From Lampris incognitus (Eukaryota > Chordata > Actinopteri > Lampriformes > Lampridae), in contig NC_079219.1 in the NCBI RefSeq assembly GCF_029633865.1, positions 15,269,310-15,333,309 on the forward strand: 64,000 nt of DNA, given 5' to 3'. The notes beneath the pieces are model-generated. The model was given only the letters and a program-made list of their open reading frames with translations, was not told the origin of the DNA and ran no database searches. Shown here in pieces: positions 1-10,451 of this stretch (within the stretch, counting starts at the first letter, position 1; each line of letters starts with the position of its first letter). Both the position numbers and the translations under genes were made by a program.

Positions 1-500
1 TTATTACACCCTATGGCTCTTTTTATTTTATTTTATTTCCTTTAAATGTTCTAACAGTGTAATGCACACATTTATTACACTGTTCCCTTTTAAATACCCC
101 ATGTGCAGATACACGCTTTTTAGGCTCCCTCGTCTGTGGTTGACGCAGTTGAGAGATCTCAATTCCCCATTTGCCCCTTTTCCATTTCCTTCCTGTCCTG
201 TTTTCAGCTCATGTGTACGTTGTTTTACACTATGTTTGTCTCTCTTTTTTGCACAAATATTAAAAAGGATTTGCTTCTCTCGGGGGTGTGCCACATAAAC
301 ATTCATCACAGTGATAGATTGTTGCTCGTTACATTAGGACATATCTCAAACTGAGTTCACTCGTTTTTGAGTTGCATGCACCTTAATTGATCTGAGCCAA
401 AGTGTTGCTTCGTCTCCAGTAATTTACACTTTGTCCTCTAGTCACATCTGGCGGAAACAGTTGCTGATGGGGGCGGGGTGGGGGAATAGGTAACGTTTAA
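1..500. other. AT-rich non-coding DNA with a short hairpin
   Basis: No gene is recognised here. Bases 53-63 (AACAGTGTAAT) and 74-84 (ATTACACTGTT) are perfect inverted repeats around a 10-base loop. The open frames in this stretch have no recognisable domain and the composition is ordinary AT-rich intergenic DNA. Confidence 0.4.
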
Positions 501-975
501 TGGGGGCAAGTGGTGACTTGTCGCCATCTAGTGGTTGTCTTCAAAAACATTCTAATAATTTATTTTCCCATGTGGGCACTTCTTGTTCAGGCATCAGTCA
601 GAGAAATCTTGGACTTTGACGAATCAGCCATTTTGCAGCAATGTAGACAGATATGCTATGGATGAGACCGCTGAGCAGACTCACATTCTGATGAACGATT
701 GTACAGGTGAGAATGATACGACTGTTGTTAATATCGCTACAATACCATTGTTTTAAGAACACCTCCACAGTCGTATGGCTCGGCAAAATGTTCTGCTTCT
801 CTATCTTATCCATAGTATATATGTCTATACCGTTGCGAAATGTCCAATCGCTGAAGTTCACGCTTTCTCTGTGCATTATTAATGTTTAATCAAAAAGTGT
901 TCCTCTGGGAAAATGAATGGCGATTACGATCTTTTTTGAACACAACCACTAGATGGCGACCGTCGCCCCCTAAAA
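501..975. mobile_element. Possible small inverted-repeat element (MITE-like)
   Basis: The 19 bases at 520-538 (GTCGCCATCTAGTGGTTGT) recur as their exact reverse complement at 943-961, with weaker similarity extending outward (GGGGGCAAG... and ...CGCCCCCTA) and inward (TTCAAAAA). The interior is about 400 bp and encodes nothing recognisable. The layout suits a non-autonomous DNA element with sub-terminal inverted repeats. No target duplication was resolved. The repeated core also resembles a CTCF half-motif. Confidence 0.35.
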
Positions 976-1059
976 TTGAGCCTCGGTAGTCCAGGCAAAC
1001 TGATGGGGAAACGTCTATTTATACATGCTCAATAATCCAGGTACGGAAATTACATGAAG

Positions 1060-1175
1060 TTTAATCAGTTCACCTGGACACGTTTATTGAGAGCAACGTT
1101 ACATCACTCATCTAAGTGACCTCTTCAGTCTCAGCTGACTCCAGGTATATCCCCACCCTTACAAAACAACGACAC
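1060..1175 (+). mobile_element. Penelope-like element terminal fragment
   Basis: This stretch matches the terminal repeat seen again at 16995-17098 and 17505-17610. Shared landmarks are TTTATTGAGAG, ACATCACTCATCTAAG, ACCTCTTCAGTCTCAGCTGACT and ATCCCCACCCTTACAAA. At the second locus the repeat flanks a GIY-YIG coding fragment, which is why I assign it to a Penelope-like element. No coding sequence is preserved here. Confidence 0.5.
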
Positions 1176-1233
1176 ACGCCGTCGATGCGGACAAGTGTAA
1201 TTAAATAAGTAAAATTGTATTTATACAGCACTT

Positions 1234-1497
1234 TTAAAAACACACAGTTACCAAGTGCTTTACACTCAATACAGAAAACAAGAACAAATACATAAAATAA
1301 ATTGAATGAATACAAAAAACGACATAGGGAGTAAAAACGAACCAAAGAAGGCAGGGATGGGGCTCTATAAAAAAAAGGCTCGCCTGAAAAGCTGGGCTGA
1401 GAAGCCGCTGAGAACAGTCCAGAGATTCAGCAGGTCTAATGGATTGGGGAAGATTATTCCAGAGGTTTGGGGCTAAAACTGAAAAAGGCGCGGTCAC
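1234..1497 (-). pseudogene. LINE ORF2 C-terminal remnant (L2/CR1-like)
   Basis: On the minus strand the frame starts with FSVLAPNLWNNLPQSIR, the conserved motif just before the C-terminus of L2/CR1-type reverse transcriptases. A comparable motif (LAPQWWNELPTDVR) is present in the L2 copy near 56.7 kb. The following DC..RLL corresponds to the usual FK.LLKTHLF segment but then decays. The plus-strand sequence at 1220-1260 resembles the 'atttatatagcacttt...gtgctttac' tail common in fish repeats. This is a dead 3' fragment. Confidence 0.45.
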
Positions 1498-1609
1498 CTT
1501 TTATTTTGTAATTGGATTGGGGGATGGATAAAAGACCGAAGATTGGGGATCGGAGTGGTCGAGAAGTAGAATGCGGGATCAGTGGATCAGAAATGTCACT
1601 GGAGGCGTG

Positions 1610-1720
1610 GCGTTCGGGTGGCGTGGCGGTCTTTTACGTTGCCTACCAACACGGGGATCGCCGGTTCGAATCTCAGCGTTCGTTACCTTCGGCTTGGTCG
1701 GGCGTCCCTACAGACACAAT
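1610..1720 (+). mobile_element. tRNA-derived SINE (family A), 5' head only
   Basis: The head matches seven other family A copies in this window: an A-box-like GTGGCGTGGCGGTC, CTACCAACACGGGGATCG, a B-box-like GGTTCGAATC, then GGCTTGGTCGGGCGTCCCTACAGACACAAT. Sequence after 1720 is unrelated, so the copy is 3'-truncated. Confidence 0.7.
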
Positions 1721-1807
1721 GCGCTACATGCAGTGGGCTATGTGACGTAGGTCCGCTTCGAATACTGCTTGTACGTTTCCGCTCCCTTTGTTTACGTCAA
1801 GCAGGCG

Positions 1808-1832
1808 CCGAGCTAGCTATCTAGCTAGCATG
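1808..1832. repeat. GCTAGC-rich tract before a THAP exon
   Basis: The short tract GAGCTAGCTATCTAGCTAGC lies about 20-40 bases upstream of the ATG of the THAP exon. Similar tracts lie before two other ORF starts in the window (7733 and 34163). Confidence 0.5.
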
Positions 1833-1837
1833 ACAGT

Positions 1838-2423
1838 TTGCTCATCATCATGAGTCTACCCAGAAAAAAGTTCAAGACCGAACATTTTCGAAAACAACAA
1901 AATAAATACTCTGAGCATTGCTGTGTCCCACTTTGTTCTGCTAGTTCCAAGCTGAACGGCATACTAAGTTTCCACGGCTTTCCAGTCCATCCTGACCTCA
2001 GAAGACAGTGGCTGGTAAACATACGCCGGGATAATTTCACCATTACCTTTCACACTAAGGTCTGTAGCAGACACTTCTCCACTGATCAGCTCATAGAGCC
2101 AACAACCCTTGATGGTCGAAGAAGGCTTGTTAAAGGTGCTGCACCGACGCTCTTTGAGTGGAATGGCTCTACTGTTGAGACACCACGGCGCAGTGTGTGG
2201 GAGAGAGCAAAACAGCCCAGTCCCTCCTGAGGAGCAACACGATAGCACAAGGGATCACGACTACTGCTCTGTCCCTGAACTGGATGCACTGGACATGTCC
2301 TTGTCATCTGTAGAAGACAAAGACAAAGAGATTGAAGACCTGAGAAAGGAATTGCTGGAGTTGCGTGTCCAGCGAGAGTTTGGGTTACAGCTGTTTCCAG
2401 GCATCCGATTCTATACCAGGTAA
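1838..2423 (+). pseudogene. THAP domain plus coiled coil, 5' exon of an ISL2EU-type transposase
   Basis: The first about 100 residues form a THAP zinc finger (C2CH). CCVPLC supplies the first cysteines, then come HGFP and W, then CSRHF as the C..H pair, and APTLF as the closing AVPT-like box. After a one-base frame change around 2150-2230, a second frame encodes an acidic and coiled-coil stretch (DKDKEIEDLRKELLELRVQ) ending FGLQLFPGIRFYTR. FGL.RF...IRFYT is the junction into the helix-turn-helix/DDE half of THAP-containing ISL2EU-type transposases. A splice-donor-like GTAACT follows at 2421, but no downstream DDE exon is found nearby. I infer an orphan 5' exon of a dead element. A host THAP gene is less likely because of the frameshift and missing partner exon. 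Confidence 0.6.
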
Positions 2424-2429
2424 CTTTAG

Positions 2430-2900
2430 GTCCAAGTTGTATGTAACGTATGTAACTGTTAGTCTAACTTTAGCTAACTGTTTGACATCAACCATTAACG
2501 TTGGACATAAATTAAACTAACTTTTTAAAGCATGGTGTTCGAAGTAAGTAGCTAGCTAGCTAAGTTTTAGCTATCAAATGGTAACATTACGTTAGCTAAC
2601 GTTAGCTAGCTAGAAGACGACAGCTTTAATAATGCCATGTAACGTTAGCTAGCTAGATACCTACTACTACTAGTGTTATGCATAGCAAGCGAACAGTGGC
2701 TAACAGCCTGCTAAGGCTGATATATATTAATGCTGGTTAAGAATATATGTTACAACGTTGTTGTAGCTAGAGAATTAACAACTGATAAAGCATTACCCAA
2801 CGTTAGAAAGACAGTTAGCTAGCTAATGTCAGTAGCTACAACAAAGGCTAACGTTAGCTTAGCTAGCCTAGTATTTGACATTTGTTACCATTAACTAGCT
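2430..2900. repeat. TAGC / ACGTTAGC-rich low-complexity tract
   Basis: This 470-bp stretch is dominated by permutations of TAGCTAGC and the palindrome-rich AACGTTAGCTAGC, repeated at irregular spacing. It has no coding potential. It follows directly on the donor-like end of the THAP exon. Similar tracts lie at 7665-7728 and 34095-34130. Confidence 0.6.
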
Positions 2901-3153
2901 ACTTACTCACTCATTAATAGTTGTTTTCTTACCTTCATAATTGTGAATGTAGGTTGCAGCATACAACCCAAAGCCCTTGTCCAATTCGCTGGAACTTGGT
3001 GTTGGTGTTGTTTGCTGGCAAATTCTGTGGATATCTATTACTTTGAGCTTTTGGAGGTCCTGCAAAGAACGGGTGTAAAACAGCGCCATCTATAGACCGG
3101 AAACACACAAGCAGTATTAGGTAGAATGCAGAAATGATTGTGCAAAGTGCGCA

Positions 3154-3284
3154 TTGGCCGTGTCTGTGGGTGGGAAGCTGGATGTGGGTATGTGTCCTGG
3201 TCGCTGCACTAGCGCCTCCTCTGGTCGGTCGGAGCACCTGTTCGGGGGGGGGGCTGGGGGGAATAGCATGATCCTCCCACGTGC
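3154..3284 (+). mobile_element. tRNA-derived SINE (family A), internal fragment
   Basis: The sequence covers the body of family A (TTGGCCGTGTCTG, GGATGTGGGTATGTGTCCTGG, CTAGCGCCTCCTCTGGTCGG, GGGGGGAATAGCATGATCCTCC). It lacks the tRNA-like head and the 3' third. Confidence 0.7.
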
Positions 3285-3539
3285 CCATACCTGCTTAGCT
3301 TCTGTCATTCAGCAGAGCTAGGATACATGTTTGTCTGGCTGCTGACAATATATGTATTCTCTCAGATAATCCCATCTCACAGATGGGTAGAGCCCGTATC
3401 TCATTCCACACAACTGGCACCCTTCCCTGAATCAGGAGAGACTCCTCTTCAGAGGAGGAAGAGAGCTCTGGTTGAAGCTGGAGAGAGTAGCAACAAGTTG
3501 GTGGTGTATTGCATCATTCCTGTATGCTGACTGTTGGGA

Positions 3540-4340
3540 TTAAAGCAATTTTTGATCTCTACAGGAGCTCGGACAGGATGAACCCAGAATACAAAAAGAG
3601 GAGACACAGTTTTGGATGTTCCGAGGCCAGACGTGAATGAGATAACTAATGGCACCAAAGTTAGATTCAATTCGCTTTCAGTTCAGCCCTCAATTAATTG
3701 GAATCAAATTGGATTTGTGAAAAACTCAGCGCGATTGACCACTATAGTATCCTTAAATGACGGAGTTATTGGAATTACATCTCAGTTGTCACATGAAATT
3801 GCAGTTTTAAATTATGTTTGACCTTTTCTGAGTTGAAAGGGAATTGATACAAGTATAGATTTAAGAGAAGAGCATAACATATTCTGTGAGCAGCACATTT
3901 AGCTCAAAAATGTCAATTTTATATTGTAGGAAAAAGTGAAAACCCTTTGCTGGATCATGCATGGTCAGTTCCTCGTAACCCAGATATTTGGGTCAGCTCC
4001 AGTGACAAAGATGAAGGAAGAAACGTGGTGTAAATATTAAAAGAGATGATGCACACATGAATGTGATGAGAAGGAAATGCAATTTATATTCTCTTTGTTA
4101 GCGGTAAGCCCTTCCCGGTGAAAATAGCTTTAGTGTTACATCAGGCAGAAAGGAATGTCCCTTATAGGAAGAGGTGTGCATGTCTATGTGTTTGTGTCTA
4201 TGAAGGGTTAGGTGTGGCTCTGCCAGCACAGTGGCTAAACTGACTGTGTTTTGACAAAATATGAGGGAGAGAGAAAAGTATAATCGGGCGTATAAAGCTT
4301 CTGTCTGGCAGCCCTGCAAATAGCAAAAACAGTTTAACCA
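3540..4340. other. Unassigned intergenic DNA
   Basis: No repeat family, domain or conserved frame is recognised. The open frames at 3327-3821 are short and without motifs. Confidence 0.3.
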
Positions 4341-4352
4341 ACAGTACTGAGT

Positions 4353-4354
<2 letters not shown>

Positions 4355-4429
<75 letters not shown>

Positions 4430-4735
4430 CATTTTTAACTATCCTAATGGGGACTAAATGTCCCATTAGTATAGAAAAACCAGAAACCACCTAACTTGTG
4501 GGGCTATTTTATGGGGCCGCACAAGTAAAAGGGTGTAAAGGGTGTATTTTAAGGTTAGGACTTGGTTTTAGAATTAAGGTTAGAATTAGGGTTAGGTTAA
4601 GGTTAGGGTAAGGGTTAGGGTTAGGCATGTAGTTTGCGTGGTTAAGGTTAGGGTTAAGGGCTAGGAAATGAATGTAGTCAATGAGGGGGTCCCACAAGTA
4701 TAGATTTGCGAGTATGTATGTGTGTGTTGTGTTGT
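4355..4735 (+). repeat. (TG)n plus GGGTTA-rich dispersed repeat unit
   Basis: A (TG)n array (4357-4428) is followed by CCATTTTTAACTATCC, GGGGACTAAAT, ACAAGTAAAAGGGTGTAAAG, a GGTTAGGGTTA-rich stretch, AATGAATGTAGTCAATGAGG and CACAAGTATAG, ending in another TG tract. Pieces of the same unit appear at 6555-6765, 13305-13870 and, reversed, at 42580-42895. The GGGTTA block is degenerate and interstitial, not a telomere. Confidence 0.6.
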
Positions 4736-4745
4736 GTGTGTGTTT

Positions 4746-5200
4746 TCTTCTGGATCACCACCTTGCCGTGGTGGAGAAGCTTGCGTGTACCAATGATCCC
4801 AAGAGCTATGTCGTGCGGAGCTTGGCGCCTGGTAGGGTCACCCAAGGCGTATAGGTCAAAGGAGAGGTTCCAGACAAAGCGTGATCCAACAAAGGTCAAA
4901 CAAAGCCCTCAACGGTGGATCTGGGGGAAGATGTCTCCAAGTCACAACAGCAGTGAAGGTGGATGAAGGCTGTAACAGAGGGTGGTCCCCAGTCGTCTTG
5001 GTTCTGCATGCCATCGGACTCTGACCTCACTGCCAAGCACCGTGTGGTGGCTGCAGGCCCATCAGCCACTCCATATAAGAAGCTGTCACGCGCAGGTGTC
5101 CTCCCATTAAGTAGCTCCAGAATCGGCCTCTACGCCCACCTGAGGACCCAGAGGGACCCAGAGGGACCCAGAGGGAGGACAGTCATACTCGACCCCGGGT
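4746..5200. mobile_element. Probable fish interspersed repeat (non-LTR 5' end-like)
   Basis: The block starting GATCACCACCTTGCCGTGGTGG, followed by CTGGTAGGGTCACCCAAGG and CCAGACAAAGCG, looks like a dispersed fish repeat that I associate, from memory only, with the 5' region of a non-LTR retrotransposon. A 12-bp unit (CAGAGGGACCCA) is tandemly repeated three times at about 5147-5176. Family assignment is uncertain. Confidence 0.35.
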
Positions 5201-5215
5201 GACCTCCGTGTGTGT

Positions 5216-5232
5216 GTGTATGTGCATCCCTG

Positions 5233-5309
<77 letters not shown>
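5216..5309 (+). repeat. (TG)n microsatellite
   Basis: About 94 bp of nearly uninterrupted TG, with short TATG and TCTG interruptions at its start. Confidence 0.9.
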
Positions 5310-5312
<3 letters not shown>

Positions 5313-5704
5313 CTGTTAATTTAGTCATTTGTGGAGATCACAAGAAAAAAGGGGCCCAGTCTCAAAGCTGTTATTGGTGCAGGTGACCTTCGAAGACAGA
5401 GAAAGTACCAGGTTACATCAGTTTGCATCACCCAGTGCATATCATCTGAAGAGGGCCGGTTTAAAATTATGCATGAGGAAAACACCCCGATTTGAGGCCA
5501 GGGCAAATAAAAGAAAAGATGCTTTTGTCTTCTTGCTAGTCTCTTAGCTCCATTATATTTTGAAAATAATTAAGGCTAAAAATTAGGACCTTTGGATTGA
5601 CTCAATTGACTTGAAATCAGTCAGTTCGAGGGCAAAACACATTGCAAAATGAATCAACAATGAATAAGTAAAGTATAATTTTTTTTTAATTAATTTGTAT
5701 AGTT

Positions 5705-6085
5705 GGGCAGTACGGTAGTGCAGTGATTAGGGCGGTTGCCTCACAGCAAGAAGGTCCTGGGTTCGAGCCCTGGGGTAGTCCAACCTTGGGGGTCGTCCTC
5801 TGTGTGGAGTTTGCATGTTCTCCCCGTGTCTGCGTGGGTTTCCTCCGGGGGCTCCGGTTTCCTCCCACAGTCCAAAGACATGTAGGTCAGGTGAATCGGC
5901 CGTACTAAATTGTCCCTAGGTGTGTGTGTGTGTGTGTGTGTATGTATGTGTGTGTGTGTGTGTGGACACTGTGATGGACTGGCGGCCTGTCCAGGGTGTC
6001 TCCCCGCCTGCCGCCCAGTGACTGCTGGGATAGACTCCAGCATCCCACAACCCCAGTTGGGATAAGCGGCTTGGATAATGGATGG
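5705..6085 (+). mobile_element. tRNA-derived SINE (family B), full length with target duplication
   Basis: The head GGCAGTACGGTAGTGCAGTG and B-box-like GGGTTCGAGCCC mark a tRNA-derived promoter. The body includes GTGGAGTTTGCATGTTCTCC, TGCGTGGGTTTCCTCC and CAAAGACATGTAGGTCAGGTGAATCGG, then a (TG)n segment (5926-5964). The tail is GGATAAGCGG..TGGATAATGGATGG. A 12-bp duplication ATTTGTATAGTT at 5693-5704 and 6086-6097 flanks the insertion, so the boundaries are firm and the copy is fairly young. Confidence 0.85.
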
Positions 6086-6235
6086 ATTTGTATAGTTTTC
6101 CCCTGTTTTTTATTTCTTAACAAACAATATTTGTATTTTTCTTTAATTTTTATGTTTTATCTCTATTTTAAATCATATTCAAGTTTTAAGTTATATTTTT
6201 GGCTTTAATATGTGTGTATGTGTATGTCATATATA

Positions 6236-6247
6236 TATGTGTGTGTG

Positions 6248-6292
<45 letters not shown>
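6236..6292. repeat. Self-complementary GT/AT/AC microsatellite
   Basis: Blocks of AT, GT, AT, AC and AT follow each other so that the GT arm (about 6238-6248) and AC arm (about 6260-6281) are complementary around an AT core. The tract can form a hairpin or cruciform. Confidence 0.7.
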
Positions 6293-6294
<2 letters not shown>

Positions 6295-6554
6295 GCCATT
6301 GTTAGCATTTTAATTCAGTTTAATTATCTTTTAAATTCTTAGGGTAAGACAGTATAGAGTGGAAATATAGGCTTTCTATGGGAATGTATGCGCTCTGTGA
6401 GTATTTGGGGGCAGGTGTGAAGCTAGGTGGAGAGGGTGGATGTTTTTTCAAATGTCTCAAAACATCTTAATTTAAAACCTGATTAACTTTCGCGAACTCA
6501 TTCATTAGCTGCTTCCTCTAATGTTCTATTATCGCAAAAACAGTTTAACTAACA

Positions 6555-6765
<211 letters not shown>

Positions 6766-6789
6766 AAAAATATTCAGCAAATGTAGGTG

Positions 6790-6826
<37 letters not shown>

Positions 6827-6950
6827 AGAGTGCGTGACAGAGTTGCATCCTCATTCCGTCTTTGATATGTGAGTTATATGTAAGATGCCAAACCACTGCC
6901 GTAGCCAGGAGGGGGGGGGCAGGGATCCCACCCCCCTCTAATTTCTTTTA

Positions 6951-7349
6951 ACCCCCCCCCTTTTCTCCCCAATGTACTTGGCCAATTACCGTATTTTCCG
7001 TGCTGTCTCAGTCGCTGCTTCACCCCCTCTGCCGATCCGGGGAGGGCTCCAGACTACCACATGCCTCCTCCGATATATGTGGAGTCGCCAGTCGCTTCTT
7101 TTCACCTGATAGTGATGAAAAGAAGGACGCCAGGAGGACGTAGCACAGCTGAACAGGCACTCCGACCGACCAGAGGGGGCGCTAGTGCAGCGACTAGGAC
7201 ACATACCTACATCCGGCTTCCCACCCGCAAACACGGCCGATTGTGTCTGTAGGGACGCCTGACCAAGCTGGAGGTAACACGGGGATTCGAACCACCGATC
7301 CCCGTGTTGGTAGACAACGGAATAGACCACCACACCACCCGGACGCCCC
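6951..7349 (-). mobile_element. tRNA-derived SINE (family A), near full length
   Basis: Read on the minus strand this carries the whole family A sequence: a GTCCGGGTGG head near 7349, CTACCAACACGGGGATCGG, the B-box-like GGTTCGAATCCC, GGATGTAGGTATGTGTCC, the GAAAAGAAGCGACTGG segment, and a C/G-rich 3' end near 6951. Part of the GGGGGG..GAATAGCGTGATCC middle is missing compared with the copy at 63.2 kb. Confidence 0.75.
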
Positions 7350-7664
7350 TCGAAATATTTTCTGACAGTTCCAAACTGCTTATTCACGGACGTGAGTTTA
7401 ATGCAGCACAGCTATATCAGATAACACTGGTTTTGCGCAGTCCCTGTGCTGAATGATTCCCATACACGTGCAGTGAGTTTACCATAAACCAATCAGTAAG
7501 CTACCTGGATTTTTAACCACCCTCTTTCTTTGAGAGACATAAATTGAAAAAGTCACATCACTTATCTTGTGTAATCATGTATGCTATTGGCCATACAATC
7601 TTATTTTACAGCAAGCCAGTCATAATTGAGCTGTTGTGCGAATGCATTGTTCAATTCGAAAGGG

Positions 7665-7728
7665 AATCATTAGCTAGCCGTGATCATCACTAACGTTAGC
7701 TAGCTAGCTACCTGAATCGTTAGCTAGC
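7665..7728. repeat. GCTAGC / ACGTTAGC tract upstream of a hAT ORF
   Basis: The motifs TTAGCTAGCC, AACGTTAGCTAGCTAGCTA and CGTTAGCTAGCTG end four bases before the ATG at 7733. The same motif class lies upstream of the THAP exon (1838) and the candidate exon at 34163. Confidence 0.5.
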
Positions 7729-7732
7729 TGCA

Positions 7733-8850
7733 ATGGATCGAACAAAAAAAATCAGCGACTTGCTTCCCCCGAAAAAGTCCAAAGCCTCTGAATCTGATCT
7801 TGTCGGTGACGGCGGCATTTCTGGCGGAGTATCGGTGGATAGGACGACGGTGCAAGCAGAGGAGGCCGCGGCGGGGGATCCAACAGCACAGGAGGCGGCG
7901 CCGGTAGCGGCTGCTGTTAAGGTTTCACCGAAGTCTGACATAATGGACTGTTTCACAAAGACAAAGTAAGGGACTTTCAGATGAGCACAAGAGAAACATT
8001 TATTCATCTGACTGGACGCCCTTAACTGGACATTCATTCCCCGTGAATGAAGGTAGGCTAAGTTTTCAGCGTCACTGGTTGAACCAATATACTTGGCTAG
8101 TTTCTTCGGCACAGGCTGGTTGCTTCTGCAAGCATTGCCTTTCGTTTGCGGTGGACGGTTTGGGCAAAGGAGGTGACGCTACATTCTGAAAGTTAGCCAG
8201 TGTACCATTCTCGAACTGGAAGCATGCATTAGAAGCATTTAGAGAGCATGCAAAGAAAAAATACCACATTGATGCAAGCGTTAGAGCTGACCACTTTGAA
8301 CACATTCTTCAAAACAAAACTGAGGACATATCACTGAAACTGTACTCTGAGAAGAAAAGACAGGTTACAGAAAACAGGGAAAGACTGAAGAGCATAACTG
8401 AAACCAACATTTTCTGTGGTCGTCAAGACATCGCGCTACGAGGGCATGTAGATTCGGGGCCAGTTGGGCTTGATCAGCCCACACACAACGATGGGAATTT
8501 CAGAGCGCTACTTCTATTTAGGGCACTAGCTGACGACAAAGCTCTGTTCCAGCACCTCGATCACTTTCATGCGAATGCCAGCTGTTGCAGTCCCGAAACA
8601 CAGAATGAGATTATCAGCACTATAGGTGATATCATGACAAATAAACTAGTCCAGAAAATAAACGCAGCTAAATGTTTTAGTGTACTAGCGGATGAAATGA
8701 AGGATTGCTCTGGAAGAGAACAGCTGTCTGTCTGCATTCGATATGTGGATAAGCATGATGATGGCAAATATGCAATCAGAGAGGACTTTCTGTCATTTGT
8801 AGACTGGAGAAGCAATTGCCAATTCTATTGATGGACAGATCACGACAGAT
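7733..8850 (+). pseudogene. hAT transposase pseudogene, TTF zinc finger/DUF4371 type
   Basis: The start ATG opens a low-complexity N-terminus (SDLLPPKKSKASESD) that breaks at about 7960 by a frame change. From about 7971 to 8829 a single frame is open apart from one TGA at 8187-8189. It encodes a TTF-type zinc-finger region (CFCKHCLSF), a RHW and basic stretch, then the DUF4371 core with ETQNEIISTIGDIM, INAAKCFSVLADEMKDCSG and EQLSVCIRYVD. In this family LADE.TD carries the first catalytic Asp; here the TD is KD. The rest of the catalytic half is missing because a family A SINE begins at about 8856. Related pseudogenes lie at 34555 and 60041. It is dead: frameshift, nonsense codon, changed motif and truncation. 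Confidence 0.7.
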
Positions 8851-8855
8851 CATAC

Positions 8856-9118
8856 CCACATCTGGCTTCCTGGTTGCTGCACTGGTCGATCGGGGGGCGC
8901 CTGTTTGGGGGGGGGACTGGGGGGAATAGCGTGATCCTCCCACGTGCTACGTCCCCTTGGCAAAACTTCTCACTGTCAGCTGAAAAGAAGCAGCCTGTGA
9001 CGCCACATGTATCGGAGGAGGCATGGGGTAGTCTGCAGCCCTCCCCAGATCGGCAGAGGGGATGGAGCAGCGACCAGGACAGCTTGGAAGTACAACTGGG
9101 GAGAAACGGGGGGGGGGC
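8856..9118 (+). mobile_element. tRNA-derived SINE (family A), 5'-truncated
   Basis: The sequence begins at CCCACATCTGGCTTCC, then includes GGGGGCGCCTG, GGGGGGAATAGCGTGATCCTCC, GCTGAAAAGAAGC, ATGTATCGGAGGAGGCATGG and GATCGGCAGAGGGG. It ends in the G-rich GGGGAGAAACGGGGGGG tail. It truncates the hAT frame that ends at about 8850. Confidence 0.75.
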
Positions 9119-9427
9119 AAAGTTTCAGATGGTCAAGTTCTACAAATGGCAAATTTTATGCAACCATTTTGTTGTTTTTCCCTCTAAGCTTGGTATGTCT
9201 ACCTCTTCTCTGTACCTTCAGAATGTATTCACTCCCCTTGAACCTCCTCTGTGGGTGTTGGGCTGTGTTTGGTTTGCACCAAAGAAAAGCAGTTTGCTTT
9301 CAGGTCACTTTATTCTTTATTCTCATCACACCACAAAAATCCTCTCCCAGAGATGGTACTGGATTATATCCGGTGGCATCCCGCAAACTTCACAAGCAGT
9401 TTCTTGAGCATCTTGACAATAGGACAG

Positions 9428-9716
9428 ATAAATGGTAAATGGGCTGCATTTATATAGCACCTTTCTAGTCTACTGACCACTCAAAGTGCTTTACAGTGTA
9501 CGCCTCACATTCACTCTTTCACACATGCATTCATACACTGATGGTGGAGGCTGCCATGCAAGGCAACCCCTGGCTGCTCCTGATGAGCAGCCAGGGGTTC
9601 AGTGTGTTGCTCAAGAATACTTTGACATGCTCTCTGAAGGAGCTGGGGATCAAACCAGCGACCTTTCAATTACTAGATGAGCTGCTCTGCTGTTACAGCT
9701 GACCTTATAAAATCGG
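9428..9716. mobile_element. Fish interspersed repeat ('atttatatagcacctt' family)
   Basis: Landmarks are TGCATTTATATAGCACC, GACCACTCAAAGTGCTTTAC, CATTCATACACTGATGG, GGCTGCCATGCAAGG, AATACTTTGACATGC and GGGATCAAACC. I recognise this block as a repeat spread through many teleost genomes; its class is not certain. A 16-base hairpin CCCTGGCTGCTC..GAGCAGCCAGGG lies inside at about 9567-9597. Confidence 0.5.
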
Positions 9717-9776
9717 CGATATCTCCGTATATGTGCCATCATGCAGTTGAACACAGGTCATTTTGAAACAAGGGTG

Positions 9777-9906
9777 AACCATCCAACCATCCATTATCCG
9801 AACCGCTTATCCTGTTTTCAGGGTCGCGGGGATGCTGGGGCCTATCCCAGCAGTCATTGGGCGGCAGGCGAGAGACACCCTGGGCAGGTTGCCAGGCCAT
9901 CACCTT
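9777..9906 (-). mobile_element. tRNA-derived SINE (family B), 3' end only
   Basis: On the minus strand this reads the last 130 bp of family B: CAGGGTGTCTC..GCCGCCCAATGACTGCTGGGATAGG..AGGATAAGCGGTTCGGATAATGGATGG. The head is absent. Confidence 0.7.
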
Positions 9907-10450
9907 GTTAAGGTATTTAATGTGATCTCTCAGGAAACTGAATACACCTGATCCAAAGGGGGGGTGGAGAGTGAGTGCTTATCGATTGTCATTTCCAGGT
10001 TTTTATTTTTGATATACAGTAATTCTGAAGACATCTACATAAATGCTTAATTTCATCTTGGCATTATTGACAATTCCTTCAATGAGAGTAGAAAAAACCC
10101 TTTTTTGAATGTTTGACCTGGCAACACAACAAACAAGAAATAATCCATGGGGGAGGGAATTTTCTGACATCACTGTACGCCCCTCTGTTCATCTGCCTGT
10201 TTTAAACCCCCCACATTCAAATGGAGTAGCTGAGAGATCCTTGTTTATTGAACAGTGGTCCACAGATAAGAGCATTCTTATAGTTATGTAGCAGTGAAAA
10301 TACAGCTTCTGAAAAATTGAGACGTAAGAATCTGTACATTGTACAGGAAATTAAGAAAAAAAAAGTAAAATTTTCATATCTGAACTATCTAGCTCAAGGT
10401 CAGTGACAGATGGGAGAACACATATCTGGTATGATCCAAAATTTGTTCCG
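9907..10450. other. Unassigned intergenic DNA
   Basis: No family or domain is recognised. The frame at 10109-10291 has no motif. Confidence 0.3.
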
Positions 10451-10451
10451 A

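Noticed and set aside
598-876. A 92-residue open frame on the minus strand
   Set aside because: No domain, no splice support, and it lies inside the small inverted-repeat element.
4560-4660. TTAGGG-like repeats suggesting a telomere
   Set aside because: The units are irregular (GGTTAAGG, GGTTAGGGTAAGGG) and recur inside a dispersed repeat at three other places, including within an intron, so they are interstitial.
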